Shown here: positions 26,778 to 37,125 of the stretch, in pieces
Numbering within the stretch: the stretch's first letter is position 1
Layout of the letters: each line of letters starts with the position of its first letter
NCBI GenBank assembly: GCA_030148065.1
Contig: JASBUC010000063.1
Coordinates: forward strand, 62,001-126,000
DNA length: 64,000 bases
Origin: Legionellaceae bacterium
GTDB lineage: Bacteria > Pseudomonadota > Gammaproteobacteria > Legionellales > Legionellaceae
Direction: 5' to 3'
Made by a program: the position numbers and the translations under genes
The notes under the pieces: generated by a model
Database searches by the model: none
Told to the model about the DNA's origin: nothing
The model's input: only the letters and a program-made list of their open reading frames with translations

Positions 26778-27007
26778 AGATCTTAACTTAATGTGCGCCT
26801 AATTAAGATAATTTTTGAACAATTATGCCGCAAAAAACAAATAAATCCAAGTGCTTGAAGACTAAATATAATAAAATTACTTAATAGCACCTGCTTCTAC
26901 ACCTCTCAAACATGCCAATATCAATCCCAAAGTGAACAAATGATAGACATGGCTCTTTTGCCATGCTATTTTGATCTTTCGACTAAAATAAATGGAGACT
27001 GTTACAG

Positions 27008-28294
27008 ATGTCCACGCAAGCTGAGAATTCTGCGCAGAAAATAAAAGAGACCCCTTTATCTTGGGTGGTCTGGGGGCTTGGGTGCCTATTCTATTTCTAC
27101 GAATTCTTACTGCAAGTCTCGCCAAACCCTATGAGCAAACAACTGATGGAAGATTTTCACGTCAGTGCTCAAGCCTTAGGGATGCTCTCTGGTGCTTATT
27201 TTTATTCTTATGCCGGTATGCAAATACCTGCGGGTGTCTTTCTCGATAAATTTGGTCCTCACAAACTTTTGACCTTTGCTACGTTTATCTGTGCGCTTTC
27301 AAGCATTGCCTTTGGCACGACTCACAGTCTACTCACGGCTGAAATTGCCCGTTTTTGCATTGGCTTTGGCAGCGCTTTTGCCGTCATTGGCACCATGAAA
27401 TTTGCCGCCAATTGGTTTCCACCTCAGCGCTTTGCCTTACTAACTGGGTTAATGGTTGCCATTGGCATGAGTGGTGCCATCGGTGGCGAAGCGCCTCTGG
27501 CTCGCTTTATCAATGCCTTCGGATGGCGAGAGAGCATGATTTATCTTGGCATCGCAGGCCTTGTTTTAACTGGCTTAATCTACTTCATTGCCCAAGATCA
27601 ACCTAAAGGGGGCAAAACAAACCAAAAAGATCGCAGTCAACTGCCCTTGCTACAAGGCTTAAAACAAGTCATCAGAATTCCTCAGATCTGGCTGGTGGCC
27701 ATTTATGGTGGCTTGATGTATGCCCCAACGCCTGTACTTTGTGGGCTCTGGGGTGGCCCTTTTCTAGAGCAACGCTTTCACCTAAATAATGTTGATTCTT
27801 CTTCGATGATATCCTACATTTTCTTTGGCTGGATTGTTGGTTCACCCACCTGGGGTTACATTTCAGACAAAATACAGCGACGCAAACTGCCTATGTGGAT
27901 AGGCACGATTGGGGCGTTATTAACGCTTTATGTAATTATTTATAGTTCGATTAATGACTTAACCACTATTAAAGCCCTACTATTCTTCTTTGGCCTTTTC
28001 TCCTGTGGCTTTTTAACCGCCTTCTCTGTCGCCAAGGAAATCAGTTGTAATAATTACACCGCAACGGCGATGAGCTTTATGCAAACCATGAACATGGTTG
28101 GGGTAGCTCTAGCTCAACCTCTGATTGGCTACATCCTAGATAAACTGTGGCTTGGAAAGGTTGATGCCAATGGCGTACACCTCTACACCACCGCTCACTA
28201 CCAAACGGCCATCAGTTTACTGCCGATTGGCGTGCTCATCGCGCTAATTATTTTACCTTTTATTAAAGAAACCCATTGCCAAGAGAAAGAATAA
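27008..28294 (+). CDS. MFS transporter
   Basis: Major facilitator superfamily inner-membrane carrier with 12 predicted segments. The intracellular loop 2-3 signature is [11 protein letters not shown], and the second-half copy is [11 protein letters not shown]. 428 residues. Similar permeases are abundant in Legionella and Coxiella and include amino-acid or sugar-acid carriers, but the substrate is not readable here. GGAG lies 11 bases upstream of the ATG. Its stop overlaps the miaB start by one base, so it heads the miaB-rluD-pgeF transcript. A 6-bp hairpin, CATGGC-tctttt-GCCATG, occurs in the leader region at 26947-26964. Confidence 0.9.
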   Translation: MSTQAENSAQKIKETPLSWVVWGLGCLFYFYEFLLQVSPNPMSKQLMEDFHVSAQALGMLSGAYFYSYAGMQIPAGVFLDKFGPHKLLTFATFICALSSIAFGTTHSLLTAEIARFCIGFGSAFAVIGTMKFAANWFPPQRFALLTGLMVAIGMSGAIGGEAPLARFINAFGWRESMIYLGIAGLVLTGLIYFIAQDQPKGGKTNQKDRSQLPLLQGLKQVIRIPQIWLVAIYGGLMYAPTPVLCGLWGGPFLEQRFHLNNVDSSSMISYIFFGWIVGSPTWGYISDKIQRRKLPMWIGTIGALLTLYVIIYSSINDLTTIKALLFFFGLFSCGFLTAFSVAKEISCNNYTATAMSFMQTMNMVGVALAQPLIGYILDKLWLGKVDANGVHLYTTAHYQTAISLLPIGVLIALIILPFIKETHCQEKE

Positions 28295-29640
28295 TGACAT
28301 CAGTAACTTCCTTAAGCCCGAAAACAGTCTTTATAAAAACCAGCGGCTGTCAAATGAATGAGTATGACTCACAAAAGATGGCCGATGTTTTAAAGGATTC
28401 ACACAAAATTCTGCCAGCCAGTGACGAAGAAAGTGCCGACATTTTGTTGTTAAACACTTGCTCCATTCGTGAGAAAGCACAAGAGAAAGTATTTTCACAA
28501 TTGGGTCGATGGCGTGAGCTGAAGAAGAAGAAACCTCACTTAATTCTTGGTGTTGGTGGCTGTGTGGCAAGCCAAGAGGGAGATGCGCTTATCAAACGAG
28601 CGCCTTACGTTGACATGGTCTTTGGGCCTCAAACCCTACACCGTTTGCCACAGCTGTTAGAGAATGTCTTAAGCAATCAAAAAAACACGGTTGACATTAG
28701 CTTCCCTGAAATTGAAAAATTTGACCATTTACCCAAACCTCGTGCAGAAGGACCCACCGCCTTTGTTTCCATTATGGAAGGCTGCAGTAAATATTGCAGC
28801 TACTGCGTGGTACCCTATACACGCGGCGAGGAAATTTCTAGGCCGTTTGACGATGTATTAGCTGAAGTCTACCAGTTGGCAGAACAAGGTGTGCGAGAGG
28901 TCAACCTGTTAGGACAGAATGTTAATGACTACCAAGGCGTAATGGACAATGGTGAAATTGCCGATCTCGCCTTACTAATTCAATTTATTTCTGCCATTGA
29001 AGGCATTGGTCGCATACGCTTTACTACCTCACACCCGAATGCCTTCTCTGATAACTTAATAGATGCCTTTAAGACGGTCCCTAAACTGGCAAACCACCTT
29101 CATCTGCCGATTCAAAGCGGATCAGATAAAATTTTAAATCGTATGAAGCGTGGCTACACAGCCTTAGAGTTTAAATCTAAAATTCGTAAATTGAGAAAGG
29201 TTCGTCCAGACATCAAACTCTCGACCGATATTATTGTAGGCTTTCCAGATGAGAGTGACGCTGATTTTCTGCAAACCATGGAGGTGGTTAAAGAGATTGG
29301 ATTTGATACCTCCTTTAGCTTTATCTATAGTAAGCGTCCAGGAACACCTGCCAGTGACTTTGAAGACTCTGTCAGCCTTGAGACCAAAAAAGCTCGTTTA
29401 AAAATTTTACAAGAGACACTGGGAGAGCAAGCCAAAGCCATTTCTGACTCCTTAGTTGGACAAACACTCACCCTGCTTGTAACCGGCCCTGCCAAAAAAA
29501 CGCCAGAATTAATGTCTGGCCGCACTGAGTGTAACCGGGTGGTGAACTTCCAAGGGCCATCTGAATTAGCAGGCCAGTTTGTTAAGGTTGTGATCACCGA
29601 AGCACTGCCAAACTCTCTTAGAGCTAGGCTTTGCCTTTAA
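28294..29640 (+). CDS. miaB: tRNA-2-methylthio-N6-dimethylallyladenosine synthase MiaB
   Basis: Radical-SAM methylthiotransferase that converts i6A37 to ms2i6A37. UPF0004 domain with its three cluster cysteines ([20 protein letters not shown]), the radical-SAM [15 protein letters not shown], and a C-terminal TRAM domain (about 380-448). Start taken at 28294 because its ATG overlaps the upstream TAA; the longer TTG reading is not needed. Its product is the substrate for MiaE at 2485, so the full ms2io6A modification path can be placed in this window apart from miaA. Confidence 0.97.
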   Translation: MTSVTSLSPKTVFIKTSGCQMNEYDSQKMADVLKDSHKILPASDEESADILLLNTCSIREKAQEKVFSQLGRWRELKKKKPHLILGVGGCVASQEGDALIKRAPYVDMVFGPQTLHRLPQLLENVLSNQKNTVDISFPEIEKFDHLPKPRAEGPTAFVSIMEGCSKYCSYCVVPYTRGEEISRPFDDVLAEVYQLAEQGVREVNLLGQNVNDYQGVMDNGEIADLALLIQFISAIEGIGRIRFTTSHPNAFSDNLIDAFKTVPKLANHLHLPIQSGSDKILNRMKRGYTALEFKSKIRKLRKVRPDIKLSTDIIVGFPDESDADFLQTMEVVKEIGFDTSFSFIYSKRPGTPASDFEDSVSLETKKARLKILQETLGEQAKAISDSLVGQTLTLLVTGPAKKTPELMSGRTECNRVVNFQGPSELAGQFVKVVITEALPNSLRARLCL

Positions 29641-29662
29641 TACTGATGCAAGCCTTGCCAGA

Positions 29663-30628
29663 ATGAATGAAAAAACTCACCTTTTTAAAGCGGGGCCTGA
29701 AGACGCAGGCCTCCGTCTCGATCAATTTTTAGCAAAGAAGAACCCAGACTACTCTCGTGCCTTTCTGAGCAATCAAATTAAACTAGCTCGTGTTCGCATT
29801 GACACTGAAATTACTCTCAAAGCAAAAACCTTGATTAAAGGCACAGAGCACATTGAACTCACCATTCAAGCCAGTGATCCATTGAACAATGAGCCCGATC
29901 CAAGTGTCGCCTTTCCCATTGTGTTTGAAGATGAGGCGCTATTAATCATTAATAAGCCTGCCGGGCTTGTGGTCCACCCAGGTGCAGGTAACCCAGATAA
30001 AACGCTGCTAAATGGCATTTTAAGTCACTGTCCGGGGAACAAAACCCTTCCGCGCGCAGGCTTAATCCATCGCCTAGACAAAGACACCTCAGGCCTTTTG
30101 ATGGTTGCCAAAACACAATGCGCTCAAACGTCTTTGGTAAAAGCATTGGAGATCCGCCAAATTTCTCGTCACTATTTAGCCTTAGCAAATGGTGCCGACA
30201 TTGGCTCGGGACGCATAGAAAGCTTTATGGGACGTCACCCTAAAAACCGCTTAAAAATGGCAGTCACTCAGTCAGGAAAAGTAGCCATTACTCATTTTTC
30301 CCCCAAAGAACACTTTAGCCACCATACCCTTCTAGACGTTGCCCTTGAAACAGGGAGAACTCATCAAATTAGAGTGCATTTAAGTCATCTAAAACATCCT
30401 TTAGTTGGCGATGCCCTCTACGGCGGTTATCAATTTAAGAAAAAATGTTTTAGCACCCCTTTGCAACGAGCACTAGAGTCCTTTAAGCGCCAAGCCTTAC
30501 ACGCTTATAAATTAACCCTAAACCACCCTCTTACCAAAAAAGACGTTGCCTTTGAGGCGCCCTTACCCGAAGATATGAACATTCTTCTTGAGGAATTACG
30601 AGTAAACGATGACATGCATCAAGGCTAA
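29663..30628 (+). CDS. rluD: 23S rRNA pseudouridine synthase RluD family
   Basis: RluA-family pseudouridine synthase; RluD makes pseudouridines 1911/1915/1917 in helix 69 of 23S rRNA. An N-terminal S4 RNA-binding domain (about 15-75) is followed by the catalytic domain with GLIHRLDKDTSGLLMVAKT, containing the catalytic Asp, and later ETGRTHQIRVH. 321 residues. It lies 23 bases after miaB and overlaps pgeF by 20 bases; the RluD-PgeF pairing is common in gammaproteobacteria and supports RluD rather than RluA/RluC. Confidence 0.93.
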   Translation: MNEKTHLFKAGPEDAGLRLDQFLAKKNPDYSRAFLSNQIKLARVRIDTEITLKAKTLIKGTEHIELTIQASDPLNNEPDPSVAFPIVFEDEALLIINKPAGLVVHPGAGNPDKTLLNGILSHCPGNKTLPRAGLIHRLDKDTSGLLMVAKTQCAQTSLVKALEIRQISRHYLALANGADIGSGRIESFMGRHPKNRLKMAVTQSGKVAITHFSPKEHFSHHTLLDVALETGRTHQIRVHLSHLKHPLVGDALYGGYQFKKKCFSTPLQRALESFKRQALHAYKLTLNHPLTKKDVAFEAPLPEDMNILLEELRVNDDMHQG

Positions 30629-31352
30629 TTGGCCGGCCCCAAATAATTTAATTGCGCTGACCTCTACCCGGCAAGATGGCATAAGCAGCGCACCTTTTGA
30701 CAGCTTTAACATTGGCGAACATGTTGGTGATGATCTGGGCTCGGTTACTCAAAATCGCACGCTCCTGTCACAAAGGCTAGCCCTTCCTTCTCAGCCGCTG
30801 TGGCTTAAACAAACTCATGGCAATGTCTTGCTTGATGCAAAAGACCATCAGCCTGGCGTGGAAGCAGATGCCATCTTTAGCACCCAAAAAAATCAAGTGC
30901 TTGCCATTCAAACCGCAGACTGCCTCCCTATTTTGTTAGCCAGTCAAGACACTGACTGGATTGCAGGCATTCATGCTGGTTGGCAAGGGTTTACTCACGA
31001 TTTGATTGAGAAAACCGTTAATGCCTATAAAGGAAGCAAGGACTCATTAATGGCCTGGTTTGGACCTGCTATTTCGGGTGAGGCTTTTGAAATTGGTCAA
31101 GAGACGCTTGAATGCATCGTGCGTGATGCCAATGAACGAGCGCTTGCGACGCCCCACCCTGATCCGAACAAAGTTCACCTTAGCCTTACACGCCTTGCTA
31201 AACACCGACTCTCAAAATTAGGGGTACACAATGTCTATTTTTCAAATCATTGCACCTTTCAAGCTCCCGAGCTTTTTTACTCTTATCGACGAGATGGCGT
31301 CACTGGTCGCATGGTCAGTTTGATTTATCGCATTAATACTCAAAATACCTAA
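30609..31352 (+). CDS. pgeF: Purine nucleoside phosphorylase / laccase-domain protein PgeF (YfiH)
   Basis: Member of the multicopper polyphenol oxidase (DUF152/YfiH) family, shown in E. coli to edit peptidoglycan precursors or to act as a purine phosphorylase or adenosine deaminase. 247 residues. Metal ligands: LKQTHGN (His), QTADCLPILL (Cys), GIHAGWQGF (His) and the later GPAISGEAFEIG. The start codon lies inside the end of rluD (20-base overlap). The last codons and TAA fall within a copy of the dispersed palindromic element, so the C-terminus RINTQNT is element-derived. Confidence 0.92.
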   Translation: MTCIKANWPAPNNLIALTSTRQDGISSAPFDSFNIGEHVGDDLGSVTQNRTLLSQRLALPSQPLWLKQTHGNVLLDAKDHQPGVEADAIFSTQKNQVLAIQTADCLPILLASQDTDWIAGIHAGWQGFTHDLIEKTVNAYKGSKDSLMAWFGPAISGEAFEIGQETLECIVRDANERALATPHPDPNKVHLSLTRLAKHRLSKLGVHNVYFSNHCTFQAPELFYSYRRDGVTGRMVSLIYRINTQNT

Positions 31353-31383
31353 AAAAGGGCATTTTCAAGTATTTTGAGTATAA
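31337..31383. repeat. Short copy of the dispersed palindromic element (copy 4)
   Basis: Left arm ACTCAAAATACCTAAAAAAG and right arm ATTTTCAAGTATTTTGAGTA are complementary at their outer 10-11 bases. It starts inside pgeF and contains that gene's stop codon, and may act as its terminator (the right side is followed by TAAATC, no U-tract). Confidence 0.75.
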
Positions 31384-31450
31384 ATCTTGAGTATGCGACT
31401 AAAGAAGTGTCAAAATAGCCGCACTTATTTTGCATAAAGAAGAGATCGCC

Positions 31451-32782
31451 ATGAAGAAAAAACTGCTGAGCATCATTTTGCTGCTCTGCCCCCTCGTCGC
31501 CTTTTGTAATGAGATTCCAAGTCTTGCACTAATGATTGAGCGCTCAATGCCAGCGATTGTAAACATCGCTATTAAAGGGACTATTTCAACCGCCGAGCTA
31601 ATAGAAGACAAAAAAAATAATCGCACCTTGCCACCAAAACCGAAAAAATTTTCATCCATTGGCTCGGGCGTCATTATTGATCCAGCCAAGGGCTACATCG
31701 TCACCAATGCCCACGTAATTCAAAACGCTACCCTTATCACCATTACCCTGCAAGATGGGCGGCGAGTAACTGCAAAACCAATTGGCGCGGATGAAGCAAG
31801 CGACATTGCCCTACTACAAGTTGATGCTAAAAACTTACCCAGCATTCCACTAGGCGATTCTCTTAAGTTAAAAGTAGGCGATTTTGTGGTTGCCATTGGA
31901 AACCCTTTTGGTCTAAACAGCTATGGCAATAATCAAACCGCAACCTTTGGCATGATTAGTGCTCTGCAACGAAACACCCTGAACATTGAAGGAATTGAAA
32001 ATTTTATTCAGACCGATGCTGCAATCAATCCAGGAAACTCAGGCGGTGCCTTAGTTAATCAAAAAGGTGAACTCATTGGTATCAATACGGCCATTGTTGC
32101 CCCCTTTGGCGGCAATGTTGGCATAGGCTTTGCCATTCCAATTAACATGGTTAAAGAAGTCACTAACCAGTTGATTCACTATGGCAGTGTAAAACGAGGG
32201 CTTATGGGTGTTTTTGTACAACACCTAACACCAGAGATGGCCGTTGCTTTTAATTTACCGGCAAAAACTAAAGGTGCTATCATCACTCAAGTTAACCAAG
32301 ATTCGCCTGCTCAAATGGCAGGATTAAAGGTTGGTGACATTATCACGCATATTAATCGCACCCCTATTACTGATGCCTCACAAGTTAAAACGGTGATTAG
32401 CTTGCTGCGCGTTGGCGCAACTGTAAACATGGTAGTCATTCGAGATCAAAAATCAATGAATATTCGAGCCATAGTGGCTTCCTTGAAAGAACATGAGGAC
32501 AAAGTGAAAAATGCCGATCCATATTTTTATGGTGTTGCCCTCAATGAATTTGAGCAGCAACTTCCCTTGCATGGGCTGGTAAAAGGCGTACAAATTACAG
32601 GCTCTGCTGAAAGCTCTAATGCTTGGCGACAAGGGCTAAGACCAGGTGACATTATCACGCATGTTAATAATCAATCAATAACCGATTTGGCAGCGTTGAC
32701 AAAAATTACAGACACGCATCCCAAGCAATTGCTGTTGCGGGTTATTAGAGGTGCTGGCTCTTTATTTGTGTTGATGCAATAA
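31451..32782 (+). CDS. Periplasmic HtrA-family serine protease (DegP/DegQ type)
   Basis: Secreted quality-control protease/chaperone. Signal peptide MKKKLLSIILLLCPLVAFCN, then a trypsin-like domain with His in VTNAHVI, Asp in EASDIALLQVD and Ser in NPGNSGGALVN, then two PDZ domains (about 255-345 and 360-440). 443 residues from the ATG at 31451, which has AGAAGAGA upstream; the longer TTG reading lacks a proper signal peptide. The first PDZ shows the expected NQDSPAQMAGLKVGDII. DegQ-like length without the long Q-linker; DegP or DegQ identity is not settled. HtrA proteases matter for stress survival in intracellular bacteria (general knowledge). Confidence 0.93.
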   Translation: MKKKLLSIILLLCPLVAFCNEIPSLALMIERSMPAIVNIAIKGTISTAELIEDKKNNRTLPPKPKKFSSIGSGVIIDPAKGYIVTNAHVIQNATLITITLQDGRRVTAKPIGADEASDIALLQVDAKNLPSIPLGDSLKLKVGDFVVAIGNPFGLNSYGNNQTATFGMISALQRNTLNIEGIENFIQTDAAINPGNSGGALVNQKGELIGINTAIVAPFGGNVGIGFAIPINMVKEVTNQLIHYGSVKRGLMGVFVQHLTPEMAVAFNLPAKTKGAIITQVNQDSPAQMAGLKVGDIITHINRTPITDASQVKTVISLLRVGATVNMVVIRDQKSMNIRAIVASLKEHEDKVKNADPYFYGVALNEFEQQLPLHGLVKGVQITGSAESSNAWRQGLRPGDIITHVNNQSITDLAALTKITDTHPKQLLLRVIRGAGSLFVLMQ

Positions 32783-32786
32783 ACAA

Positions 32787-32945
32787 TACCCGTGAGGCCC
32801 CAAAATGCCCATTTTTATGATACGTAATTCCACCCCAGCCTCTTATCAAAAATGTGCCAAATCTATGGATATGACTTATTTTAGAAAAGCCGCTGGGATG
32901 AAATTAACCACACCTAAAAAAGGGAATTTTGAAGTATCACGGGTA
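32787..32945. repeat. Full-length (about 159 bp) diverged palindromic element (copy 5)
   Basis: A 31-bp imperfect terminal inverted repeat: left arm 32787-32817 starting TACCCGTGA, right arm 32915-32945 ending TCACGGGTA, with AAAATGCC and TTTTTA blocks conserved. An inner pair (around CCCAGC near 32838 and GCTGGG near 32893) is also complementary. Similar length and inner layout to 15528-15691. The right end lies inside the AsmA-like gene and gives its stop codon. The 70-codon reading at 32805-33017 is not a gene. Confidence 0.8.
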
Positions 32946-34514
32946 CAGTCCGTGATGTCCCGTGCCAACAGGCACGGAAGATTCTTCTTTGGAGGCATTC
33001 TTGTCAGAACCGCTTGAGGACGGATAAAGCACCTTTTTAACTTTGTCCATATCAAGTTTGAAGGTTATCTCATCTTGCTTTTCAACAAAGCCTATATCGA
33101 GCGGGATGTGTCCATCTAGTTGTTTCAGCAAAGGGTGCCCATCGATTGTCTCTGGTTTGATAAAGGCAAGATCTGCCTTAAAATCAAACATCAATGGGGC
33201 AATGATCACTTTTCCTTTACCACGTAATTGATATTGGGGCACATCATGTAAAAAGCTAACATCAAAATCACCTGTGCTATCTAATACTGAAGTAATTAAA
33301 AAGTGCCCTTTTGTGCTCTTTGTTGCTTCCGAAACCTTTATTTTAAAGGTATAAACCTCTTCATTGGGCATTTTATGTAAGTCTTTTTCAAGTTGATCAC
33401 TCCAATCTTTCAAATTAAACTGGTGCAGCTCGGCATCTTTTATAACCGCCTGAAACACACCTTTGGAAGTATTTTCATAAGATAAAGCCTGATAATAAAC
33501 ACCTTCACTAACCGTTGGTATTTTCTGTTTAACCGTCAAGTCCAGACTAAAAGACATTTTTCCCGACTTAACAAGGGGCATCGCGGTACCAAGCTTTGAA
33601 ACATCAATGTTGTTACCTGTTAGATCGACTTTTGTTTCCATGATTAGTTCGTCTTTGGCTTTAACTGAACCCTGACCGGTAACCTTGCCATCTCCTAGGT
33701 AAAAGGAGAGTTTTTCTATGCTGAACTTCCCACTTCTTAGTTTAAAAGTACCCTGTAGACCCTTGCCATACGTTCTTAGGAACTTAAATCGCTCACTACG
33801 AAAGTCACCGAAAGCATGTGCTTGATGAAGCTCACTACCGCTAGCCTGATGTTCGACATGAGGCAAAGTAATAAACCCTTTTATCTTGCCACTGTGTAGC
33901 TTTAAAAATCTCTGCTGGCTAATCGCATGTTTATGAGTTTCTCTCATGTGTGCATAAGCAAAAAATGGGAATGGCTTGCCAACGTTTACGTTCATTGCTT
34001 GCAGCTTATTGATATGAAAGGTTGCACCACTGAAATGAAAATAGATGTCATGAAAATTTACTGCGTCAATGTCGACTCGTTTTGAAATAAACTCTAAATC
34101 CCTTAGGCGATGCGTATGATTAACTTGCTTTTTTGAAAACTGATGAGCCCTCATTGGCCATGGCAGCCTTACATCAACACTATCTATATCAAGGGTTTTT
34201 ATCTCTAGCTTCCCTTTGGCGAGTGCAACTAAATTCAAGATTGCAGTGGCTGAGTCTACGTGCAACAGCTCTTGGTGCATACCATCATAAGTTGTAACAT
34301 TCGAAATTTTTAAACCAATATGAGGGGAGGCAACCCATTTAATACCCCCGTGAACCATCGTATTATGCCCAAGCAACATTGATAAATCTTGGTTTACTGC
34401 TTGCTGATATTTACTAAGATCGTACAAATAATAAAAGAAATAGCCTGCCCCAATCAAAAAGAGGCTTAGAAATATAACCATCAATCCCGTGAGAAATTTT
34501 TTGAGTCCTTTCAT
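32937..34514 (-). CDS. AsmA-family protein
   Basis: AsmA-like protein anchored by an N-terminal membrane segment (residues about 8-32), with a large periplasmic beta-rich region. Relatives help carry phospholipid between membranes or influence outer-membrane assembly. 525 residues. Typical features are the N-terminal TM, an AsmA-like segment near 60-115, and C-terminal repeats such as KVDLTGNNIDVSKLGTA. The C-terminal tail is Ser/Lys-rich and its last residues are encoded by a repeat element. The exact subfamily is not certain. Confidence 0.75.
   Translation of the reverse strand: MKGLKKFLTGLMVIFLSLFLIGAGYFFYYLYDLSKYQQAVNQDLSMLLGHNTMVHGGIKWVASPHIGLKISNVTTYDGMHQELLHVDSATAILNLVALAKGKLEIKTLDIDSVDVRLPWPMRAHQFSKKQVNHTHRLRDLEFISKRVDIDAVNFHDIYFHFSGATFHINKLQAMNVNVGKPFPFFAYAHMRETHKHAISQQRFLKLHSGKIKGFITLPHVEHQASGSELHQAHAFGDFRSERFKFLRTYGKGLQGTFKLRSGKFSIEKLSFYLGDGKVTGQGSVKAKDELIMETKVDLTGNNIDVSKLGTAMPLVKSGKMSFSLDLTVKQKIPTVSEGVYYQALSYENTSKGVFQAVIKDAELHQFNLKDWSDQLEKDLHKMPNEEVYTFKIKVSEATKSTKGHFLITSVLDSTGDFDVSFLHDVPQYQLRGKGKVIIAPLMFDFKADLAFIKPETIDGHPLLKQLDGHIPLDIGFVEKQDEITFKLDMDKVKKVLYPSSSGSDKNASKEESSVPVGTGHHGLYP
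32960..32977. repeat. Hairpin in the 3' end of the AsmA-like gene
   Basis: CCGTGCC-aaca-GGCACGG, a perfect 7-bp stem 20 bases upstream of the stop codon on the coding strand. It borders the 159-bp palindromic element and may be part of the same inserted sequence. Confidence 0.5.
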
Positions 34515-34590
34515 TTATGGGTCTTAACAATGCCTTTTAATAAGGTTTAGTTGAAGACAAGGTTGATGTCAAGATGAGCAAGGTGGTTAC

Positions 34591-34620
34591 AAAAAAAAGC
34601 GGGAGCTCAAAGAGCCCCCA
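34591..34620 (-). terminator. Rho-independent terminator of ppsA
   Basis: On the minus strand: GGGGGCTC-TTT-GAGCTCCC followed by GCTTTTTTTT. An 8-bp GC-rich stem with a three-base loop and a strong T-tract, 33 bases after the ppsA stop. This is the clearest intrinsic terminator in the window. Confidence 0.9.
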
Positions 34621-34652
34621 TGTGTGACTATCAGTTTGGTAAATTAGGAAAA

Positions 34653-37037
34653 CTATGCTTTTTCACATTGCTTGGCATGCTTTGCAATGAACAACGTTGT
34701 CTCCAATACAGAATCTGGGTTTAGTGACATCGAATCAATGCCTTTTTCCATTAACCAAAGGGCAAAATCGGCGTGATCAGAAGGGCCTTGCCCACAAATT
34801 CCAATGTACTTACCTGCCTTTTTACAAGCTTGAATTGCCAGTGATAGCAAAGATTTAACGGCCTCATTGCGCTCATCAAATTGATTGGCAATTAACCCTG
34901 AGTCTCTATCAAGCCCCAGTGTTAATTGGGTTAAATCGTTTGAGCCTATCGAAAAACCATCAAAATATTTTAGAAATTCATCGGCAAGCAATGCATTAGA
35001 CGGCAACTCACACATCATAATAACTCGAAGCCCTTTCTCGCCTCGCTTTAGGCCATACCGCTCGAGTGTCTGGATGACATCCTTTGCTTCCTCAACTGTA
35101 CGCACAAAAGGAATCATCACCTCAATGTTACTAAGCCCCATGGTCTCACGGGCTCGTTTAACCGCTTCACACTCTAGTGCAAAGCATTCAGCAAAGCTCG
35201 GCGCACTGTAACGAGATGCTCCTCTAAATCCGAGCATGGGGTTCTCTTCTTCCGGCTCAAAAAGTTCGCCTCCTAGGAGATTAGCGTACTCATTAGACTT
35301 AAAATCAGACAAGCGTACGATCACCTTTCTTGGGTAGAAGCTTGCCGCAATGGTTGCCATGCCTTCTTTTAAGCGCTCTATGTAGAACTCCGTTGGGTTC
35401 TGATAGGCTGCCGTTCGATGTGAGATTTCCTCTTTTAGAGTCTCATCATCTAAGTTGTCAAACTCAAGTAATGCCTTAGGATGTATGCCAATAGTGTTAG
35501 AAATTAGAAATTCAAGACGGGCCAGACCAACGCCTGCGTTTGGCACCCCTGTAAAAGCAAAGGCTCTTTCTGGGTTGCCAACATTTAGCATGATGTCAAC
35601 TGGAAGTTCTGGCATGTTACCAACATCAATTGATTGCTTTTCAAAAGATAGGAGCCCTTGGTAGACAAAACCAGTATCCCCTTCAGCACAGCTAACGGTC
35701 ACCTCACTGCCATCTTGGATCTGTTTGGTGCCATCTCCGGTGCCAACAATGGCTGGTATACCAAGCTCTCTAGCAATGATGGCCGCATGACAAGTTCGCC
35801 CTCCTCGGTTGGTGACAATGGCACTAGCACGTTTCATAATCGGCTCCCAATCGGGATCAGTCATGTCGGTCACCAACACATCACCTGCTTGCACCTCATT
35901 CATTTCAGACAAATCACTAATCACCCGCGCAGGTCCCTGGCCAATTTTTTGACCAATACTTCGACCCTCGACGATGACACAGCCCTTTTGTCTTAACTGA
36001 TAGCGCTCAATGATTTGACTGGTATTTTGACTATTTACCGTCTCTGGCCTTGCTTGCAAAATATAGAGCTCACCAGTCTTACCATCTTTACCCCATTCAA
36101 TGTCCATGGGACGCTTGTAATGCGCTTCAATAATCAGAGCATAATGCGCCAAGGTCTCAATGTCCTCATTGCTAAGAGAAAAGACACGTTGCTCCCGCTC
36201 TAGAACTGGCACAACTTCAACAGACTCCTCGCTGTTTGCTTTGCTGCTGTAGATCATTTTCTTTTCTTTTGAGCCTACCGTACGCTTAATAATGGCAGGA
36301 CGGCCGTCTTTGAGGGTTGGTTTATGCACGTAGAATTCATCAGGGTTGACCGCACCCTGCACTACCATTTCACCCAAACCATAACTAGAAGTTATGAAGA
36401 CAACCTGATCAAAACCACTTTCGGTATCGATGGAAAACATCACACCACTAGCAGCTAAATCCGAACGAACCATTTGTTGCACCCCAACTGAGATTGCAAC
36501 CTCACGATGTGAAAAGCCCTGATGTTCTCGATAAGATATGGCGCGATCGTTAAAAAGTGAGGCATACACTTCTTTGACCTTAGTCAACACGTTCTCAATG
36601 CCGACAACATTTAGAAAGGTCTCTTGTTGTCCAGCAAAGGAGGCATCTGGTAAATCTTCTGCCGTGGCTGAAGAGCGAACCGCAACGGATGCCTTCTCTC
36701 CCAATAAGGCATAGGATTCACGAACTGCTTTTTCCATTTCAGGCAGTAATGGCAAAGCCAAGATCATCTCTCGAATGTCACGCCCCACCCGTGCCAGTTC
36801 GTGCACATCCTCGATGTCTAACTGATCAATTTTTTGGTAGATTTTATCACTGGTATTGTTCTGAGCTAGAAAGGCCCAAAAACTCTCACTGGTGGTTGCA
36901 AAACCACCAGGCACTTTAACCCCAAGTCCAGAAAGCGCTTGAATCATTTCTCCAAGAGAGGCGTTTTTTCCACCCACGATGCTAACATCACTCATCCCTA
37001 GTTCTTTAAGTGCTTTGACGTGTGTCACATCACCCAT
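34653..37037 (-). CDS. ppsA: Phosphoenolpyruvate synthase
   Basis: Converts pyruvate plus ATP to PEP, AMP and phosphate, the first step of gluconeogenesis from C3. 794 residues. ATP-grasp N-terminal domain ([34 protein letters not shown]), phosphohistidine swivelling domain with the catalytic His in [14 protein letters not shown], and the TIM barrel with [17 protein letters not shown] and the catalytic Cys in [10 protein letters not shown]. PpsR, its kinase/phosphatase regulator, is encoded 2 kb away at 39236. It ends in a clear intrinsic terminator. Confidence 0.97.
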   Translation of the reverse strand: MGDVTHVKALKELGMSDVSIVGGKNASLGEMIQALSGLGVKVPGGFATTSESFWAFLAQNNTSDKIYQKIDQLDIEDVHELARVGRDIREMILALPLLPEMEKAVRESYALLGEKASVAVRSSATAEDLPDASFAGQQETFLNVVGIENVLTKVKEVYASLFNDRAISYREHQGFSHREVAISVGVQQMVRSDLAASGVMFSIDTESGFDQVVFITSSYGLGEMVVQGAVNPDEFYVHKPTLKDGRPAIIKRTVGSKEKKMIYSSKANSEESVEVVPVLEREQRVFSLSNEDIETLAHYALIIEAHYKRPMDIEWGKDGKTGELYILQARPETVNSQNTSQIIERYQLRQKGCVIVEGRSIGQKIGQGPARVISDLSEMNEVQAGDVLVTDMTDPDWEPIMKRASAIVTNRGGRTCHAAIIARELGIPAIVGTGDGTKQIQDGSEVTVSCAEGDTGFVYQGLLSFEKQSIDVGNMPELPVDIMLNVGNPERAFAFTGVPNAGVGLARLEFLISNTIGIHPKALLEFDNLDDETLKEEISHRTAAYQNPTEFYIERLKEGMATIAASFYPRKVIVRLSDFKSNEYANLLGGELFEPEEENPMLGFRGASRYSAPSFAECFALECEAVKRARETMGLSNIEVMIPFVRTVEEAKDVIQTLERYGLKRGEKGLRVIMMCELPSNALLADEFLKYFDGFSIGSNDLTQLTLGLDRDSGLIANQFDERNEAVKSLLSLAIQACKKAGKYIGICGQGPSDHADFALWLMEKGIDSMSLNPDSVLETTLFIAKHAKQCEKA

Positions 37038-37125
37038 TGATCTGTCCTATTTTTAGATAAAAATTACACGATTGTACCGCCAGAGGCTAAACAGATTCAA
37101 GCAATAAAAATACTTAATCAATCCT

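Noticed and set aside
32805-33017. 70-codon open frame on the plus strand
   Set aside because: It lies wholly within the palindromic element and the AsmA-like gene end; no ribosome site and no protein-like composition.
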